A stretch of 64,000 nucleotides of DNA from Methylobacillus flagellatus (GCF_005502435.1 NZ_SCOU01000001.1:248001-312000); one strand, 5' to 3'. Numbered from the stretch's first letter, positions 9,211 through 18,377 are shown. A program made the numbers and translations. The notes: a model not told the origin generated them from the letters alone.

Positions 9211-10392
9211 ATGACTGAGCGCTCCATAGAGCAATGGCGTGCCGAGACGCTAGGCGTACGTGCAGGCAGTGCCCATACCCAATTCGGTGAGAATTCCGAA
9301 GCCATGTTTCTGACCTCGAGCTTCGTGTTCGAGAGCGCGGCCCAGGCCGCCGCACGTTTTGGCGGGCAGGAGCCCGGCAATATCTATTCACGTTTCACCA
9401 ATCCCACGGTCACCATGTTCCAGGACAAGCTGGCAGCGCTGGAAGGGGCCGAGTTCTGTGTCGCCACCTCCAGTGGTATGTCCGCCATTCTGGCGTGTGT
9501 GATGGGCTTGTGTTCGGCCGGTGATCATGTGATCGCATCACGCAGCATCTTCGGTACCTCGGTGCAGCTGTTCGCCAACATCCTGCAGCGCTGGGGTTTG
9601 CAGACCACCTTTGTGTCGCTGACCGAACCCGAAGCCTGGCAAGCTGCCGTGCAGAGCAACACCAAACTGTTTTTCTGCGAAACGCCGTCCAACCCGCTCA
9701 CCGAGGTGTGCGACATCCGCGTGTTGGCTGACATTGCGCATCAGGCCGGCGCCTTGCTGGCGGTGGACAACTGCTTCTGTACGCCTGCCTTGCAGAAACC
9801 ACTAGAGCTGGGCGCTGACATCATCATCCACTCGGCCACCAAATACATCGACGGTCAGGGCCGTTGCCTAGGTGGTGCCGTGCTGGGCAAGAAGGCGGTA
9901 CTGGAGCCGGTGTATGGTTTTCTGCGTACCGCAGGGCCCACCATGAGCGCCTTCAATGCCTGGGTGTTCCTCAAGGGCCTGGAGACCTTGCATGTGCGCA
10001 TGGCGGCGCATGCCGCCAACGCACTGGCCTTAGCCACCTGGCTGGAACAGCAACCTGGGGTGGCACGCGTCTACTACCCGGGGCTGACTTCGCACCCACA
10101 ACATGCCCTGGCCATGCGCCAGCAGAAGAGCGGCGGTGCCATCGTGTCGTTCGACGTCAGGGGCGGCAAGGAGGCCGCCTGGCAATTGATCGATGCGACA
10201 CGCATGATCTCGATCACGGCCAACCTGGGGGATGCCAAGAGCACCATCACGCACCCGGCGACCACGACACATAGCCGCGTTTCACCAGAAGCGCGTGCCG
10301 CAGCCGGTATCGGTGATGGCCTGGTGCGCATCGCCGTCGGGCTGGAACATATTGACGACCTCAAAGCTGATCTGGCTTTGCTGCAACGTTGA
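9211..10392 (+). CDS. metZ: O-succinylhomoserine sulfhydrylase MetZ
   Basis: It makes homocysteine directly from O-succinylhomoserine and sulfide in methionine synthesis. It belongs to the Cys/Met-metabolism PLP family: the PLP lysine is residue 211 in HSATKYIDGQGR, and YSRFTNPTV and VDNCFCTP are conserved. The 393-residue length and the purF neighbourhood match proteobacterial MetZ rather than MetB or MetC. Expression is probably SAM-controlled through the upstream SAM-II element. A related acyl-homoserine thiolase function is the main alternative. Confidence 0.93.
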   Translation: MTERSIEQWRAETLGVRAGSAHTQFGENSEAMFLTSSFVFESAAQAAARFGGQEPGNIYSRFTNPTVTMFQDKLAALEGAEFCVATSSGMSAILACVMGLCSAGDHVIASRSIFGTSVQLFANILQRWGLQTTFVSLTEPEAWQAAVQSNTKLFFCETPSNPLTEVCDIRVLADIAHQAGALLAVDNCFCTPALQKPLELGADIIIHSATKYIDGQGRCLGGAVLGKKAVLEPVYGFLRTAGPTMSAFNAWVFLKGLETLHVRMAAHAANALALATWLEQQPGVARVYYPGLTSHPQHALAMRQQKSGGAIVSFDVRGGKEAAWQLIDATRMISITANLGDAKSTITHPATTTHSRVSPEARAAAGIGDGLVRIAVGLEHIDDLKADLALLQR

Positions 10393-10439
10393 TTCAGGTA
10401 GTTCATCTTTAATCAACCACCACCAAAGGGAGTTCTTGA

Positions 10440-10661
10440 ATGAAAGCATCTATCGTCGTAGGTTGTCTGTTGATCGTATTGGGCGCAGCGGGCCTGGTAT
10501 ACAAGAGTTTCAATTACAGCTCTGAAGAGACCGTGGTTCAGATCGGTGAATTGAAAGCCACCGCCGAAACCGAGAAGGAAGTCGAAGTGCCTACCGCCTT
10601 GAGTCTGGTTGCCCTGGCCGCTGGTCTGGCAGCACTGTTCATCGGCATGCGCAGCAAATAA
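10440..10661 (+). CDS. Small two-helix membrane protein (DUF3185-like)
   Basis: This 73-residue protein has a hydrophobic N-terminal helix, a charged 30-residue middle (EETVVQIGELKATAETEKE), and a second C-terminal helix ending in GMRSK. The pattern of two helices around a short soluble segment resembles the DUF3185 family of unknown function. AGGGAG lies about nine bases before the ATG. It sits alone after metZ and ends in a strong hairpin. No function can be assigned. Confidence 0.75.
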   Translation: MKASIVVGCLLIVLGAAGLVYKSFNYSSEETVVQIGELKATAETEKEVEVPTALSLVALAAGLAALFIGMRSK

Positions 10662-10670
10662 TCCATCTGT

Positions 10671-10706
10671 CAGGCCCTGCCGTCTTCATACTGACGGCAG
10701 GGCCTG
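10671..10706 (+). terminator. Perfect 14-bp hairpin after the small membrane protein
   Basis: CAGGCCCTGCCGTC (10671-10684) pairs perfectly with GACGGCAGGGCCTG (10693-10706) over an 8-base loop. It lies nine bases after the stop codon. No T-run follows on the plus strand, so it may be a weak or factor-assisted terminator or an RNA 3' end stabiliser. Confidence 0.6.
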
Positions 10707-10887
10707 CTGATGCATACCGCAACACTAGGCCCGAGGCGGTGCAAAGCCTTGTGCGCAATGCTTTCATGGCTGGCCACTGCGCCAACAGGCCCGCCATAAC
10801 ATGCTAAAATCTGCGGTATTCCTATAACGAAAAGCTGCCACAGCCCGTCGTTGCAGTCGGCAGCTCTACACATTTTTGATTGCCCCC

Positions 10888-13452
10888 ATGGACCAGTTCG
10901 CTAAAGAAACGCTTCCCATCAGCCTAGAAGACGAGATGCGTCGTTCCTATCTGGACTACGCCATGAGCGTCATCGTGGGTCGGGCTCTGCCTGATGCGCG
11001 CGACGGCCTCAAGCCAGTTCACCGCCGTGTGTTGTTTGCCATGCACGAGTTGTCGAACGACTGGAATCGCGCTTATAAGAAATCGGCCCGTATCGTCGGT
11101 GACGTGATCGGTAAGTATCACCCGCACGGTGACACGGCTGTTTACGACACCATCGTGCGTATGGCGCAGGATTTCTCGCTACGCTACATGCTGGTCGATG
11201 GTCAGGGCAACTTCGGTTCTGTGGATGGCGACAACGCGGCTGCGATGCGATACACCGAGATCCGCATGTCGCGCATCGCCCACGAACTGCTGGCCGATAT
11301 TGACAAGGAAACCGTCGATTTCGGGCCTAACTACGATGGTTCCGAAGACGAACCGCTGATCATGCCAGCGCGTATCCCCAACCTGCTCATCAACGGCAGT
11401 TCGGGTATCGCCGTGGGCATGGCGACCAACATCCCGCCACACAATCTGGGTGAAGTGCTGGACGCCTGTCTGGCCGTACTGAAGACCCCGGACATCAGCG
11501 TGGATGAGCTGATCGAGCTGGTGCCTGCCCCTGACTTCCCGACGGCTGGCATCATCTACGGCACCATAGGCGTCAAGGAAGGCTACCGTACCGGCCGTGG
11601 CCGCGTGGTGATGCGCGGCCGTACTCATGTGGAAGACATGGAGAAGGGCGGTCGTCAGGCGCTGATCGTCGACGAACTGCCATACCAGGTCAACAAGAAG
11701 ACCTTTGTCGAGAAGATCGCCGAGCTGGTCAACGACAAGAAGATCGAAGGCATCTCCGACCTGCGCGACGAATCGGACAAATCCGGTATGCGTGTGGTGA
11801 TCGAGCTGAAGCGCGGCGAAGTGCCTGAAGTCGTGCTCAACAATCTGTACAAACAAACCCAGCTGCAAGACACCTTCGGCATGAACATGGTGGCCTTGCT
11901 GGACGGCCAGCCACGCCTGCTCAACCTGAAGCAGATGCTGGAAGCGTTCCTGCGCCATCGCCGTGAAGTGCTCACGCGCCGTACCGTGTTCGAGCTGCGT
12001 AAAGCGCGTGAACGTGGCCATGTGCTGGAAGGCCTGGCCGTGGCGTTGGCCAATGTGGACGAGATCATCGTCCTGATCAAGGCCGCGCCTACGCCACCGG
12101 ATGCCAAGCGCGAACTGATGGCACGTACCTGGCATTCGCCGGTGGTGGAAGAGATGCTCAAGCGGGCTGCCATGGAAGCTTCGCGTCCCGATGGCCTGTC
12201 CATCGAGTTCGGCCTGACGCCGGATGGTTACCGCATGTCCGACGTGCAGGCCTCCGAGATCCTGCAGATGCGTCTGCAACGCTTGACCGGCCTGGAGCAG
12301 GACAAGATCGTCGGCGAGTACAAGGAAGTCATGGACGTGATCGCCGACCTGCTGGATATTCTGTCCAAGCCCGAGCGCGTCACCCAGATGATCATCGAAG
12401 AACTGTCGGTGATCCGTAACCAGTTCGGCGACAAGCGCCGTAGCGAGATCGTGCACAACGCACAGGATCTGTCGCTGGAAGATCTGATCACCCCGCAGGA
12501 TGTGGTGGTCACGCTGTCGCATACCGGCTATATCAAGTCACAGCCGCTGGATGAATACCGTGCCCAGCGCCGTGGTGGCCGTGGCAAACAGGCTGCTGCC
12601 ACCAAGGAAGACGATTTCATCGACAAGATGTTCATCGCCAACACGCATGACTACATCCTGTGCTTCTCCAGCCGTGGCCGTGTCTACTGGCTCAAGGTGT
12701 ATGAAGTGCCGCAAGGCAGCCGTATCAGCCGTGGCAAGCCCATCGTGAACCTGTTCCCATTGGAAGAGGGCGAGAAGATCAATGCCATCCTGCCGGTCAA
12801 GGAGTTCGACGAGAACCACTTTGTGTTCATGGCCACCTCGCTGGGCACGGTCAAGAAAACGGCATTGATCGAATTCTCCAACCCACGCAAGTCCGGCATC
12901 ATCGCCATCAATCTGGATGACAACGATTACCTGATCGGGGCCGAGATCACCGATGGCAGCAATGGCATCGTGCTGGTATCCGATAATGGCAAGGCGGTGT
13001 GGTTCGACGAGCAGGATGTACGCCCCATGGGCCGTACTGCACGCGGCGTGCGCGGCATGAGGTTGCTGACCAAGCAGATGGTCAACTCGCTGTTGATCGC
13101 CACCGGCGACAAACAGACCGTGCTGGTCGCCACCGAGAACGGTTATGGCAAGCGTACCGTGCTGTCTGACTTCCGTCATTCCGGACGTGGCACGCAAGGC
13201 GTGAAGGCCATCGCCACCAGCGAGCGCAATGGCGCTGTGGTGGCGGCGCGCCTCGTCAACGATGAAGACGAGATCATGCTGATCACCACCGGCGGTGTGC
13301 TGATCCGCACCCGCGTCAAGGAGATCCGTGAGCTGGGCCGTGCCACACAGGGCGTCACACTCATCAACCTGGGTGAGGGCGAAAAACTGTCCGGCCTGGA
13401 AAAAGTGGTCGAAACCGATGATGTGAGCGGCGACGCAGGCAGCGCCGAATAA
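10888..13452 (+). CDS. gyrA: DNA gyrase subunit A
   Basis: It is the cleavage and rejoining subunit of gyrase. The catalytic tyrosine is Tyr122 in [11 protein letters not shown]. The N-terminus [27 protein letters not shown] is typical and starts at the ATG at 10888. A TTG at 10876 would add four residues. The quinolone-determining segment reads [11 protein letters not shown], with Thr at position 83 (Ser in E. coli) and Asp at 87. The C-terminal beta-pinwheel has the GyrA box QRRGGRGKQ. Thr83 is also wild type in some other genera, so it is not by itself evidence of resistance. Confidence 0.98.
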   Translation: MDQFAKETLPISLEDEMRRSYLDYAMSVIVGRALPDARDGLKPVHRRVLFAMHELSNDWNRAYKKSARIVGDVIGKYHPHGDTAVYDTIVRMAQDFSLRYMLVDGQGNFGSVDGDNAAAMRYTEIRMSRIAHELLADIDKETVDFGPNYDGSEDEPLIMPARIPNLLINGSSGIAVGMATNIPPHNLGEVLDACLAVLKTPDISVDELIELVPAPDFPTAGIIYGTIGVKEGYRTGRGRVVMRGRTHVEDMEKGGRQALIVDELPYQVNKKTFVEKIAELVNDKKIEGISDLRDESDKSGMRVVIELKRGEVPEVVLNNLYKQTQLQDTFGMNMVALLDGQPRLLNLKQMLEAFLRHRREVLTRRTVFELRKARERGHVLEGLAVALANVDEIIVLIKAAPTPPDAKRELMARTWHSPVVEEMLKRAAMEASRPDGLSIEFGLTPDGYRMSDVQASEILQMRLQRLTGLEQDKIVGEYKEVMDVIADLLDILSKPERVTQMIIEELSVIRNQFGDKRRSEIVHNAQDLSLEDLITPQDVVVTLSHTGYIKSQPLDEYRAQRRGGRGKQAAATKEDDFIDKMFIANTHDYILCFSSRGRVYWLKVYEVPQGSRISRGKPIVNLFPLEEGEKINAILPVKEFDENHFVFMATSLGTVKKTALIEFSNPRKSGIIAINLDDNDYLIGAEITDGSNGIVLVSDNGKAVWFDEQDVRPMGRTARGVRGMRLLTKQMVNSLLIATGDKQTVLVATENGYGKRTVLSDFRHSGRGTQGVKAIATSERNGAVVAARLVNDEDEIMLITTGGVLIRTRVKEIRELGRATQGVTLINLGEGEKLSGLEKVVETDDVSGDAGSAE

Positions 13453-13473
13453 GCTCGACAAACGACACACACC

Positions 13474-14556
13474 ATGACGCAAATCTTCAATTTTTCTGCA
13501 GGCCCGGCGGTGTTGCCACAGGTGGTGCTGGCACAGGCGCGTGACGAGATGATGGACTGGCGTGGCAGCGGCATGTCGGTGATGGAGATGAGCCATCGCG
13601 GCAAGGAGTTCCTGTCCATCGCGGCGGAAGCCGAAGCCGACCTGCGCAGCTTGATGGCCATCCCTGACAACTACAAGGTGCTGTTCCTGCAGGGCGGGGC
13701 GCATAGCCAGTTCAGCATGATCCCGTTCAACCTGTTGCGTGGCAAGACAGCAGCGGATTACCTGAATACCGGCATCTGGTCAGAAAAAGCCATCGCCGAA
13801 GCAGCGCGCTTTTGCGAGGTGAATGTGGTGGCCTCCTCGGCGGACCGCAACTTCACCTATGCACCAACCCAGTCGGAGTGGCGCCTGAACCCGGACGCCG
13901 CTTATGTGCACTACACCTCGAACGAGACCATAGGTGGCGTCGAGATCTTCTGGACGCCCGAGACCGGTGATGTGCCGCTGGTGTGTGATATGTCCTCGCA
14001 CATCCTGTCGCGCCCCATCGATGTGTCCAGATACGCATTGATCTATGCCGGTGCGCAAAAGAACATCGGCCCGGCCGGCCTCACTATCGTCATCGTGCGT
14101 GATGACCTGATCGGTCATGCACAAGCCGGTACGCCTACCATGATGGATTACCAGATCCACGCGGATAACGATTCCATGTACAACACGCCGCCGACCTTTG
14201 CCATCTACATGGCGGGCCTGGTGTTCAAGCATGTGCTCAAGCTGGGCGGCCTCGCTGCGATGGAGCAGAACAACATCGCCAAAGCCAAGCTGCTTTATGA
14301 TTATCTGGATGCTTCTGCCTTCTACAGCTCGCCGGTGGCACCGGACAACCGTTCGCGCATGAACATCCCGTTCACGCTCAAGGATGCAAGGCTGGATGGC
14401 GAGTTCCTCAAGCATGCGCAGCAGCAAGGCTTGCTGCAATTGAAGGGTCACAAGCTGGTGGGTGGCATGCGTGCCTCCATCTACAACGCCATGCCCATCG
14501 AGGGTGTGCAGGCGCTGATCCGCTTCATGCAGCAGTTCGAACAACAATACGCTTGA
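13474..14556 (+). CDS. serC: Phosphoserine aminotransferase SerC
   Basis: It converts 3-phosphohydroxypyruvate to phosphoserine, and also acts in pyridoxal phosphate synthesis in proteobacteria. The N-terminus IFNFSAGPAVLP is diagnostic. The PLP lysine is residue 196 in YAGAQKNIGPAG. The arginine-containing end GGMRASIYNAMP is conserved. Length is 360 residues. It follows gyrA by 21 bases and precedes pheA, the standard beta- and gammaproteobacterial order. Confidence 0.97.
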   Translation: MTQIFNFSAGPAVLPQVVLAQARDEMMDWRGSGMSVMEMSHRGKEFLSIAAEAEADLRSLMAIPDNYKVLFLQGGAHSQFSMIPFNLLRGKTAADYLNTGIWSEKAIAEAARFCEVNVVASSADRNFTYAPTQSEWRLNPDAAYVHYTSNETIGGVEIFWTPETGDVPLVCDMSSHILSRPIDVSRYALIYAGAQKNIGPAGLTIVIVRDDLIGHAQAGTPTMMDYQIHADNDSMYNTPPTFAIYMAGLVFKHVLKLGGLAAMEQNNIAKAKLLYDYLDASAFYSSPVAPDNRSRMNIPFTLKDARLDGEFLKHAQQQGLLQLKGHKLVGGMRASIYNAMPIEGVQALIRFMQQFEQQYA

Positions 14557-14600
14557 CGCCCGCTAAACTGGCCAGAGTAGACAGACCCGAGTAAATAGAC

Positions 14601-15668
14601 ATGGACGACGCGCTCAAACAACATCGCGACCAGATCGATGCCATCGACGAGCAATTGCTCAAGCTGGTGAATGCGCGTGCCCAGCATGCGCGTGACATCG
14701 GCAGCCTCAAGGGTGAGGGGCCGATCTACCGTCCTGAACGTGAAGCGCAGGTGCTGCGTCGTCTGCTGGCTCTGAATCAGGGTCCGCTCAGTGCCGAAGC
14801 CGTCACCGCCATCTTCCGTGGGGTGATGTCCAATTGCCGTGCGCTGGAAAAACAGTTGTCGGTGGCCTTCCTTGGCCCGGCAGGGACCTACAGCGAAGAA
14901 GCCGCCAACAAGCAGTTCGGTGGCGTCTCGGCCCCCGTGCTGTGCAACACCATAGACGATGTGTTCCGTATGGTGGAGTCTGGCAAGGTCGATTATGGCG
15001 TGGTGCCGGTGGAGAACTCCACTGAAGGCGCAGTTGGCCGCACGCTGGATCTGCTGATGAGCACGCAACTGCGTATCTGCGGTGAAGTCACACTGCCCAT
15101 CCATCACAATCTGCTGACTAATACAGCGACTCGTGAACAAGTCACCACGGTCTATGCGCATGCACAGTCGCTGGCGCAGTGTCACGCCTGGTTGAATCAG
15201 CATCTGCCCAATGCGCAGCGTCAAGCGGTGTCTAGCAATGCTGAAGGCGCACGCCTGGCAGCCAGCGAAGCAGGGGCGGCCGCGATCGCCAGCCGTCGTG
15301 CGGCCGAGTTGTTCACGCTGAACGTGCTGGCAGAGAGCATAGAAGACGACCCCAAGAACACCACGCGCTTTCTGGTGCTGGCCACGCATGATGTCGCGCC
15401 TTCCGGTCAGGACAAGACCTCCTTGCTGCTGGCCACGCGCAATATCCCGGGTGCCATCGTCGACCTGCTGGCACCGCTCGCTTTGCATGGCGTGAGCATG
15501 AGCAAGCTGGAGTCGCGCCCGTCGCGCAATGGTTTGTGGGAATATGTGTTCTTTGTGGACGTTGAAGGCCACTGTCAGGATGCGGCACTGGCAACCGCGC
15601 TACAGGAGATCGGCCAGCGTGCCTCGCTGGTCAAGGTGCTGGGTTCTTACCCGCTAGCCGTTGCCTGA
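14601..15668 (+). CDS. pheA: Bifunctional chorismate mutase/prephenate dehydratase PheA
   Basis: It turns chorismate into phenylpyruvate. The AroQ-type mutase domain covers about residues 5-85 (RDQIDAIDEQLLKLVNARA). The dehydratase domain follows (FLGPAGTYSEEA, VPVENSTEGAVG, and the catalytic TTRFLVL). A C-terminal ACT domain (KLESRPSRNGLWEY) is the phenylalanine-binding regulatory region. Length is 355 residues. It is downstream of serC and followed by a terminator before hisC. Confidence 0.96.
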   Translation: MDDALKQHRDQIDAIDEQLLKLVNARAQHARDIGSLKGEGPIYRPEREAQVLRRLLALNQGPLSAEAVTAIFRGVMSNCRALEKQLSVAFLGPAGTYSEEAANKQFGGVSAPVLCNTIDDVFRMVESGKVDYGVVPVENSTEGAVGRTLDLLMSTQLRICGEVTLPIHHNLLTNTATREQVTTVYAHAQSLAQCHAWLNQHLPNAQRQAVSSNAEGARLAASEAGAAAIASRRAAELFTLNVLAESIEDDPKNTTRFLVLATHDVAPSGQDKTSLLLATRNIPGAIVDLLAPLALHGVSMSKLESRPSRNGLWEYVFFVDVEGHCQDAALATALQEIGQRASLVKVLGSYPLAVA

Positions 15669-15751
15669 CGCTGATGCCATGATGGCGCTGCTATGGTGGA
15701 TCACTGACCGAGCGCAGCACTGAGTAGGCGCAGCCTTGTTCGCCCCCTACC

Positions 15752-15788
15752 TGCCTGCACCGGCCTGCCGGGGCAGGCATTGTTTTAT
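15752..15788 (+). terminator. Terminator-like hairpin after pheA
   Basis: TGCCTGC (15752-15758) pairs with GCAGGCA (15773-15779), with an inner CCGG/CCGG pairing, and the hairpin is followed by TTGTTTTA. It lies 84 bases after the pheA stop and 120 bases before hisC. It may separate the two transcription units. Confidence 0.55.
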
Positions 15789-15907
15789 GCTGAATGGCAT
15801 GGCTGGGCTGGTAGACCAGCCTGACTGGCAACGATTGAACCGATCCGGCCTGCAGCCATCAGAACCAGACCGTTAATGATGATACTACCGTTAGAAAGGC
15901 GACCGTC

Positions 15908-17014
15908 TTGAATACTCCGTGCGATCTGGCCCCTGCGCATATCCGTGCCATCCTGCCTTACCAGCCAGGCAAACCCATGAGCGAGCTGGCCCGTGAAATG
16001 GGGCTGGATCTGCACCGTATCGTGAAGCTGGCCTCCAACGAGAATCCGCTGGGCATCAGCCCCAAGGCCCATCTGGCCATGCAGGATGCGCTGGAGGATA
16101 TCGCACGTTATCCGGACGGTAACAGCTATGCACTGCGCAGCGCCGTGTGCGAGAAGTTCGGCCTGCAGCCTGCGCAGCTGGTATTCGGTAACGGCTCCAA
16201 CGACATTCTGGAGCTGGCGGCGCGTGCTTTCCTGACGCCGGGTAGCGAGGCAATCTATGCCGAGCACGCCTTTGCTGTCTATGCCCTGGTCACCCAGGCC
16301 ATAGGCGCGACCGGCATCACCGTGCCTGCCAAGGATTTTGGTCATGATCTGGACGCCATGCTGGCGGCGATCACGCCGCGCACGCGCATGATCTTCATTG
16401 CCAACCCCAATAATCCGACCGGCACCTGGCTGAGCAAAGACGCCTTGCTGAGCTTTCTGCGTCAAGTGCCATCCAGCGTGCTGGTGGTGCTGGACGAAGC
16501 CTACGACGAATACCTGGCAGCAGACCTTAAATCCACCAGTCCGCAGTGGCTGAGCGAGTTCAGCAACCTCATCGTGTCGCGCACCTTCTCCAAAGCCTAT
16601 GGACTGGCCGGTTTGCGTATCGGCTTCGGCATGACCTCGGCTGGTGTGGCAGACATCATGAACCGCGTGCGTCAGCCGTTCAACGTCAACAGCGTGGCGC
16701 AGGCAGCGGCGGTAGCCTCACTGGCGGATGAGGATTTCGTAGCGCGCAGCTATGCCCTCAACAGCGCCGGCATGCTGCAGATCACACGTGGTCTGCAGGC
16801 GCTGGGGCTGGAGTGGATCCCATCCTATGGCAATTTCGTGAGCTTCCGCATAGATGGCGCAGCGGCTGCCTATCAGTATCTGTTGCGTCAGGGCGTGATC
16901 CTGCGCCCGGTAGCCAATTACGGCATGCCGGATTACTTGCGTGTCAGCATCGGCTTGTTCGACGAGAACGCACGTTTCCTGGAAGTGCTGGAGCAATACC
17001 TGGCGCAGGCATGA
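15908..17014 (+). CDS. hisC: Histidinol-phosphate aminotransferase HisC
   Basis: This PLP class I/II aminotransferase probably acts on histidinol phosphate and perhaps on aromatic keto acids, as suggested by the pheA neighbourhood. The PLP lysine is residue 229 in SRTFSKAYGLAGLRIGF, with NPNNPTGT and LDEAYDEY upstream. The likely start is TTG at 15908, preceded by GAAAGG, because the product LAPAHIRAILPYQPGKP matches the family N-terminus. In many betaproteobacteria tyrA and aroA follow. Here the pqq operon follows instead. Confidence 0.92.
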   Translation: MNTPCDLAPAHIRAILPYQPGKPMSELAREMGLDLHRIVKLASNENPLGISPKAHLAMQDALEDIARYPDGNSYALRSAVCEKFGLQPAQLVFGNGSNDILELAARAFLTPGSEAIYAEHAFAVYALVTQAIGATGITVPAKDFGHDLDAMLAAITPRTRMIFIANPNNPTGTWLSKDALLSFLRQVPSSVLVVLDEAYDEYLAADLKSTSPQWLSEFSNLIVSRTFSKAYGLAGLRIGFGMTSAGVADIMNRVRQPFNVNSVAQAAAVASLADEDFVARSYALNSAGMLQITRGLQALGLEWIPSYGNFVSFRIDGAAAAYQYLLRQGVILRPVANYGMPDYLRVSIGLFDENARFLEVLEQYLAQA

Positions 17015-17033
17015 GTGGGGGTTTGTAACAATT

Positions 17034-17052
17034 TGTAATGATAATCATGAGG
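17034..17052 (+). promoter_or_regulatory. Fur-box-like palindrome upstream of pqqA
   Basis: The segment 17034-17052 has a perfect 11-base core ATGATAATCAT and matches the classic 19-base Fur consensus at 14 positions by eye. It lies 20 bases after the hisC stop and about 110 bases before pqqA. Iron control of PQQ synthesis is an inference only. Confidence 0.35.
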
Positions 17053-17163
17053 CGGCTTTGGTGATTTGCGCCCTGTGAGTTCGGGCTTGCCCCAAGCACA
17101 ATGTGCACACGTTGCAGGCATTCATCGGCAACGCAAAAATTAACTAACTTAAGGAGATTCATT

Positions 17164-17235
17164 ATGTGGACCACCCCAGCAGCTACCGAAATGCGTTTTG
17201 GCTTTGAAGTAACGATGTACGTTTGCAACCGCTAA
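17164..17235 (+). CDS. pqqA: PQQ precursor peptide PqqA (23 residues)
   Basis: This ribosomally made peptide is the raw material of PQQ. It is 23 residues long and contains Glu15 and Tyr19 in the required E-x-x-x-Y arrangement (EVTMY). These side chains are cross-linked by PqqE and become the cofactor. The ribosome site AAGGAG (17151-17156) sits seven bases before the ATG, consistent with high expression. The last codons (GTT TGC AAC C) form the left arm of a 10-bp stem with 17298-17307. The peptide is followed by a structured 212-base gap before pqqB. Confidence 0.97.
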   Translation: MWTTPAATEMRFGFEVTMYVCNR

Positions 17236-17307
17236 GATTGCAAATAAAAAGAGTGCGCAATCATTAAGTTTACAAGCTAAATAGTGCGTATATTTAAGGT
17301 TGCAAAC
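17221..17307 (+). promoter_or_regulatory. Long-range stem starting in the 3' end of pqqA
   Basis: GTTTGCAACC (17221-17230, codons 20 to 23 of pqqA) is perfectly complementary to GGTTGCAAAC (17298-17307). Inside the 67-base loop a second stem, GATTGC (17236-17241) with GCAATC (17257-17262), follows the stop codon. A ribosome finishing pqqA would cover the left arm. This resembles the geometry of translation-coupled attenuation, but no such mechanism is established for this gene. Confidence 0.6.
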
Positions 17308-17339
17308 TCTACTAGCGTTATCATCAAATGATCACGCGA

Positions 17340-17365
17340 CATGGCCCGGCCAAGACCGGGCCATG
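17340..17365 (+). terminator. GC-rich hairpin in the pqqA-pqqB gap
   Basis: CATGGCCCGG (17340-17349) pairs perfectly with CCGGGCCATG (17356-17365) over the loop CCAAGA. No T-run follows. It could protect the 3' end of an abundant pqqA transcript or help reduce read-through into pqqB. Confidence 0.6.
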
Positions 17366-17394
17366 CATCCAGCCCAACAGAATGGGCCGGTATA

Positions 17395-17432
17395 ATAGGG
17401 TGCAAGGCCGCTGCCTCACCCTATAATTTTTT
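17395..17432 (+). terminator. T-tailed terminator just upstream of pqqB (attenuator)
   Basis: ATAGGGTG (17395-17402) pairs with CACCCTAT (17417-17424), enclosing an inner GGC/GCC stem with loop CGCT. Two A residues and then six T residues (17427-17432) follow. It ends 15 bases before the pqqB ATG. This is a canonical intrinsic terminator between pqqA and pqqBCDE, expected to make pqqA RNA more abundant than the enzyme mRNA. TATAAT at 17391-17396 overlaps its left arm but has no convincing -35 box. Confidence 0.8.
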
Positions 17433-17447
17433 AAACAGAGAGCTGTC

Positions 17448-18365
17448 ATGCATATTCATGTTTTAGGTGCCGCCGCTGGTGGTGGTTTTCCGCAGTGGAA
17501 CTGCAATTGCCCTAACTGTGACGGCTTGCGCAAAGGCACTATCAAGGCCAAGCGCCGTACGCAATCTTCGATCTGTGTCAGCAGTGACGGGATCAACTGG
17601 GTTCTGTTCAATACCTCTCCCGATGTCTTGCAGCAGATCCAAGAATTCCCACCCTTGCAACCTGGTCGTGCCATACGCGACAGCGGCATCGCCGGCATCA
17701 TCCTCATCGATGCACAGATCGACCATACCACCGGGCTGCTGATGCTGCGCGAAGGTCAGGTCAAGCGCGAGATCTACTGTACCGATATGGTCTATCAAGA
17801 CCTGACCACAGGCAATCCGCTGCTGAATATCCTTGGCCACTACTGTGGTATCAATCATCACCAGATCCCCACTGACGGCAGCAGCAGTTTTGAGGTGCCT
17901 GGCGCACCTGGCCTGCGCTTCACGGCAGTCGCGTTGAAGAGCGCAGCACCACCGTATTCCCCGCATCGCAACGACCCACACCCTGGTGACACCATAGGTG
18001 TGCTCATCGAAGAAACCAGCACCGGCAAGAAGTGCTGGTACTCGCCCGGCTTGGGCGAGATCGAACCGCATTTGCCTGCACTCATGCAGCAGGCCGACTG
18101 CATCATGGTGGATGGCACGTTCTGGACCAATACCGAAATGATCGACATGGGCCTGATGACCAAAACCGCGCGTTCCATCGGCCACAATCCGCAATCCGGC
18201 CCCGGTGGCATGATAGAAGTGCTGGACGCTTATCCGCAGGCACGCCGCGTGTTGATCCACATCAACAATACCAATCCCATATTGAGAGAAGATTCCGCCG
18301 AGCGCGCCGAGCTCGACCGTCATGGCATCGAAGTCGCCTACGACGGCATGGACATCATTCTTTAG
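17448..18365 (+). CDS. pqqB: PQQ biosynthesis protein PqqB
   Basis: This 305-residue metallo-beta-lactamase-fold protein starts MHIHVLGAAAGGGFPQWNCNC, the family signature. PqqB is an oxygenase-type enzyme that hydroxylates the excised Glu-Tyr dipeptide during PQQ assembly. Conserved segments include DAQIDHTTGLLMLREG and MVDGTFWTNTEM. It precedes pqqC with a 12-base gap whose ribosome site AGGAGGAG overlaps the pqqB stop, so the two are tightly coupled. Confidence 0.97.
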   Translation: MHIHVLGAAAGGGFPQWNCNCPNCDGLRKGTIKAKRRTQSSICVSSDGINWVLFNTSPDVLQQIQEFPPLQPGRAIRDSGIAGIILIDAQIDHTTGLLMLREGQVKREIYCTDMVYQDLTTGNPLLNILGHYCGINHHQIPTDGSSSFEVPGAPGLRFTAVALKSAAPPYSPHRNDPHPGDTIGVLIEETSTGKKCWYSPGLGEIEPHLPALMQQADCIMVDGTFWTNTEMIDMGLMTKTARSIGHNPQSGPGGMIEVLDAYPQARRVLIHINNTNPILREDSAERAELDRHGIEVAYDGMDIIL

Positions 18366-18377
18366 GAGGAGAACAGC

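Noticed and set aside
11125-11150. GyrA Thr83 as a quinolone-resistance mutation
   Set aside because: Threonine at this position is wild type in several genera, and Asp87 is intact. No claim of resistance can be made from this alone.
11179-12522. A 447-codon minus-strand frame inside gyrA
   Set aside because: It has a His/Gln-rich composition typical of antisense translation, no ribosome site, and complete overlap with gyrA.
17391-17396. TATAAT as a pqqB promoter
   Set aside because: No acceptable -35 box lies 16-18 bases upstream, and the box overlaps the left arm of the terminator. The start would fall within the attenuator.
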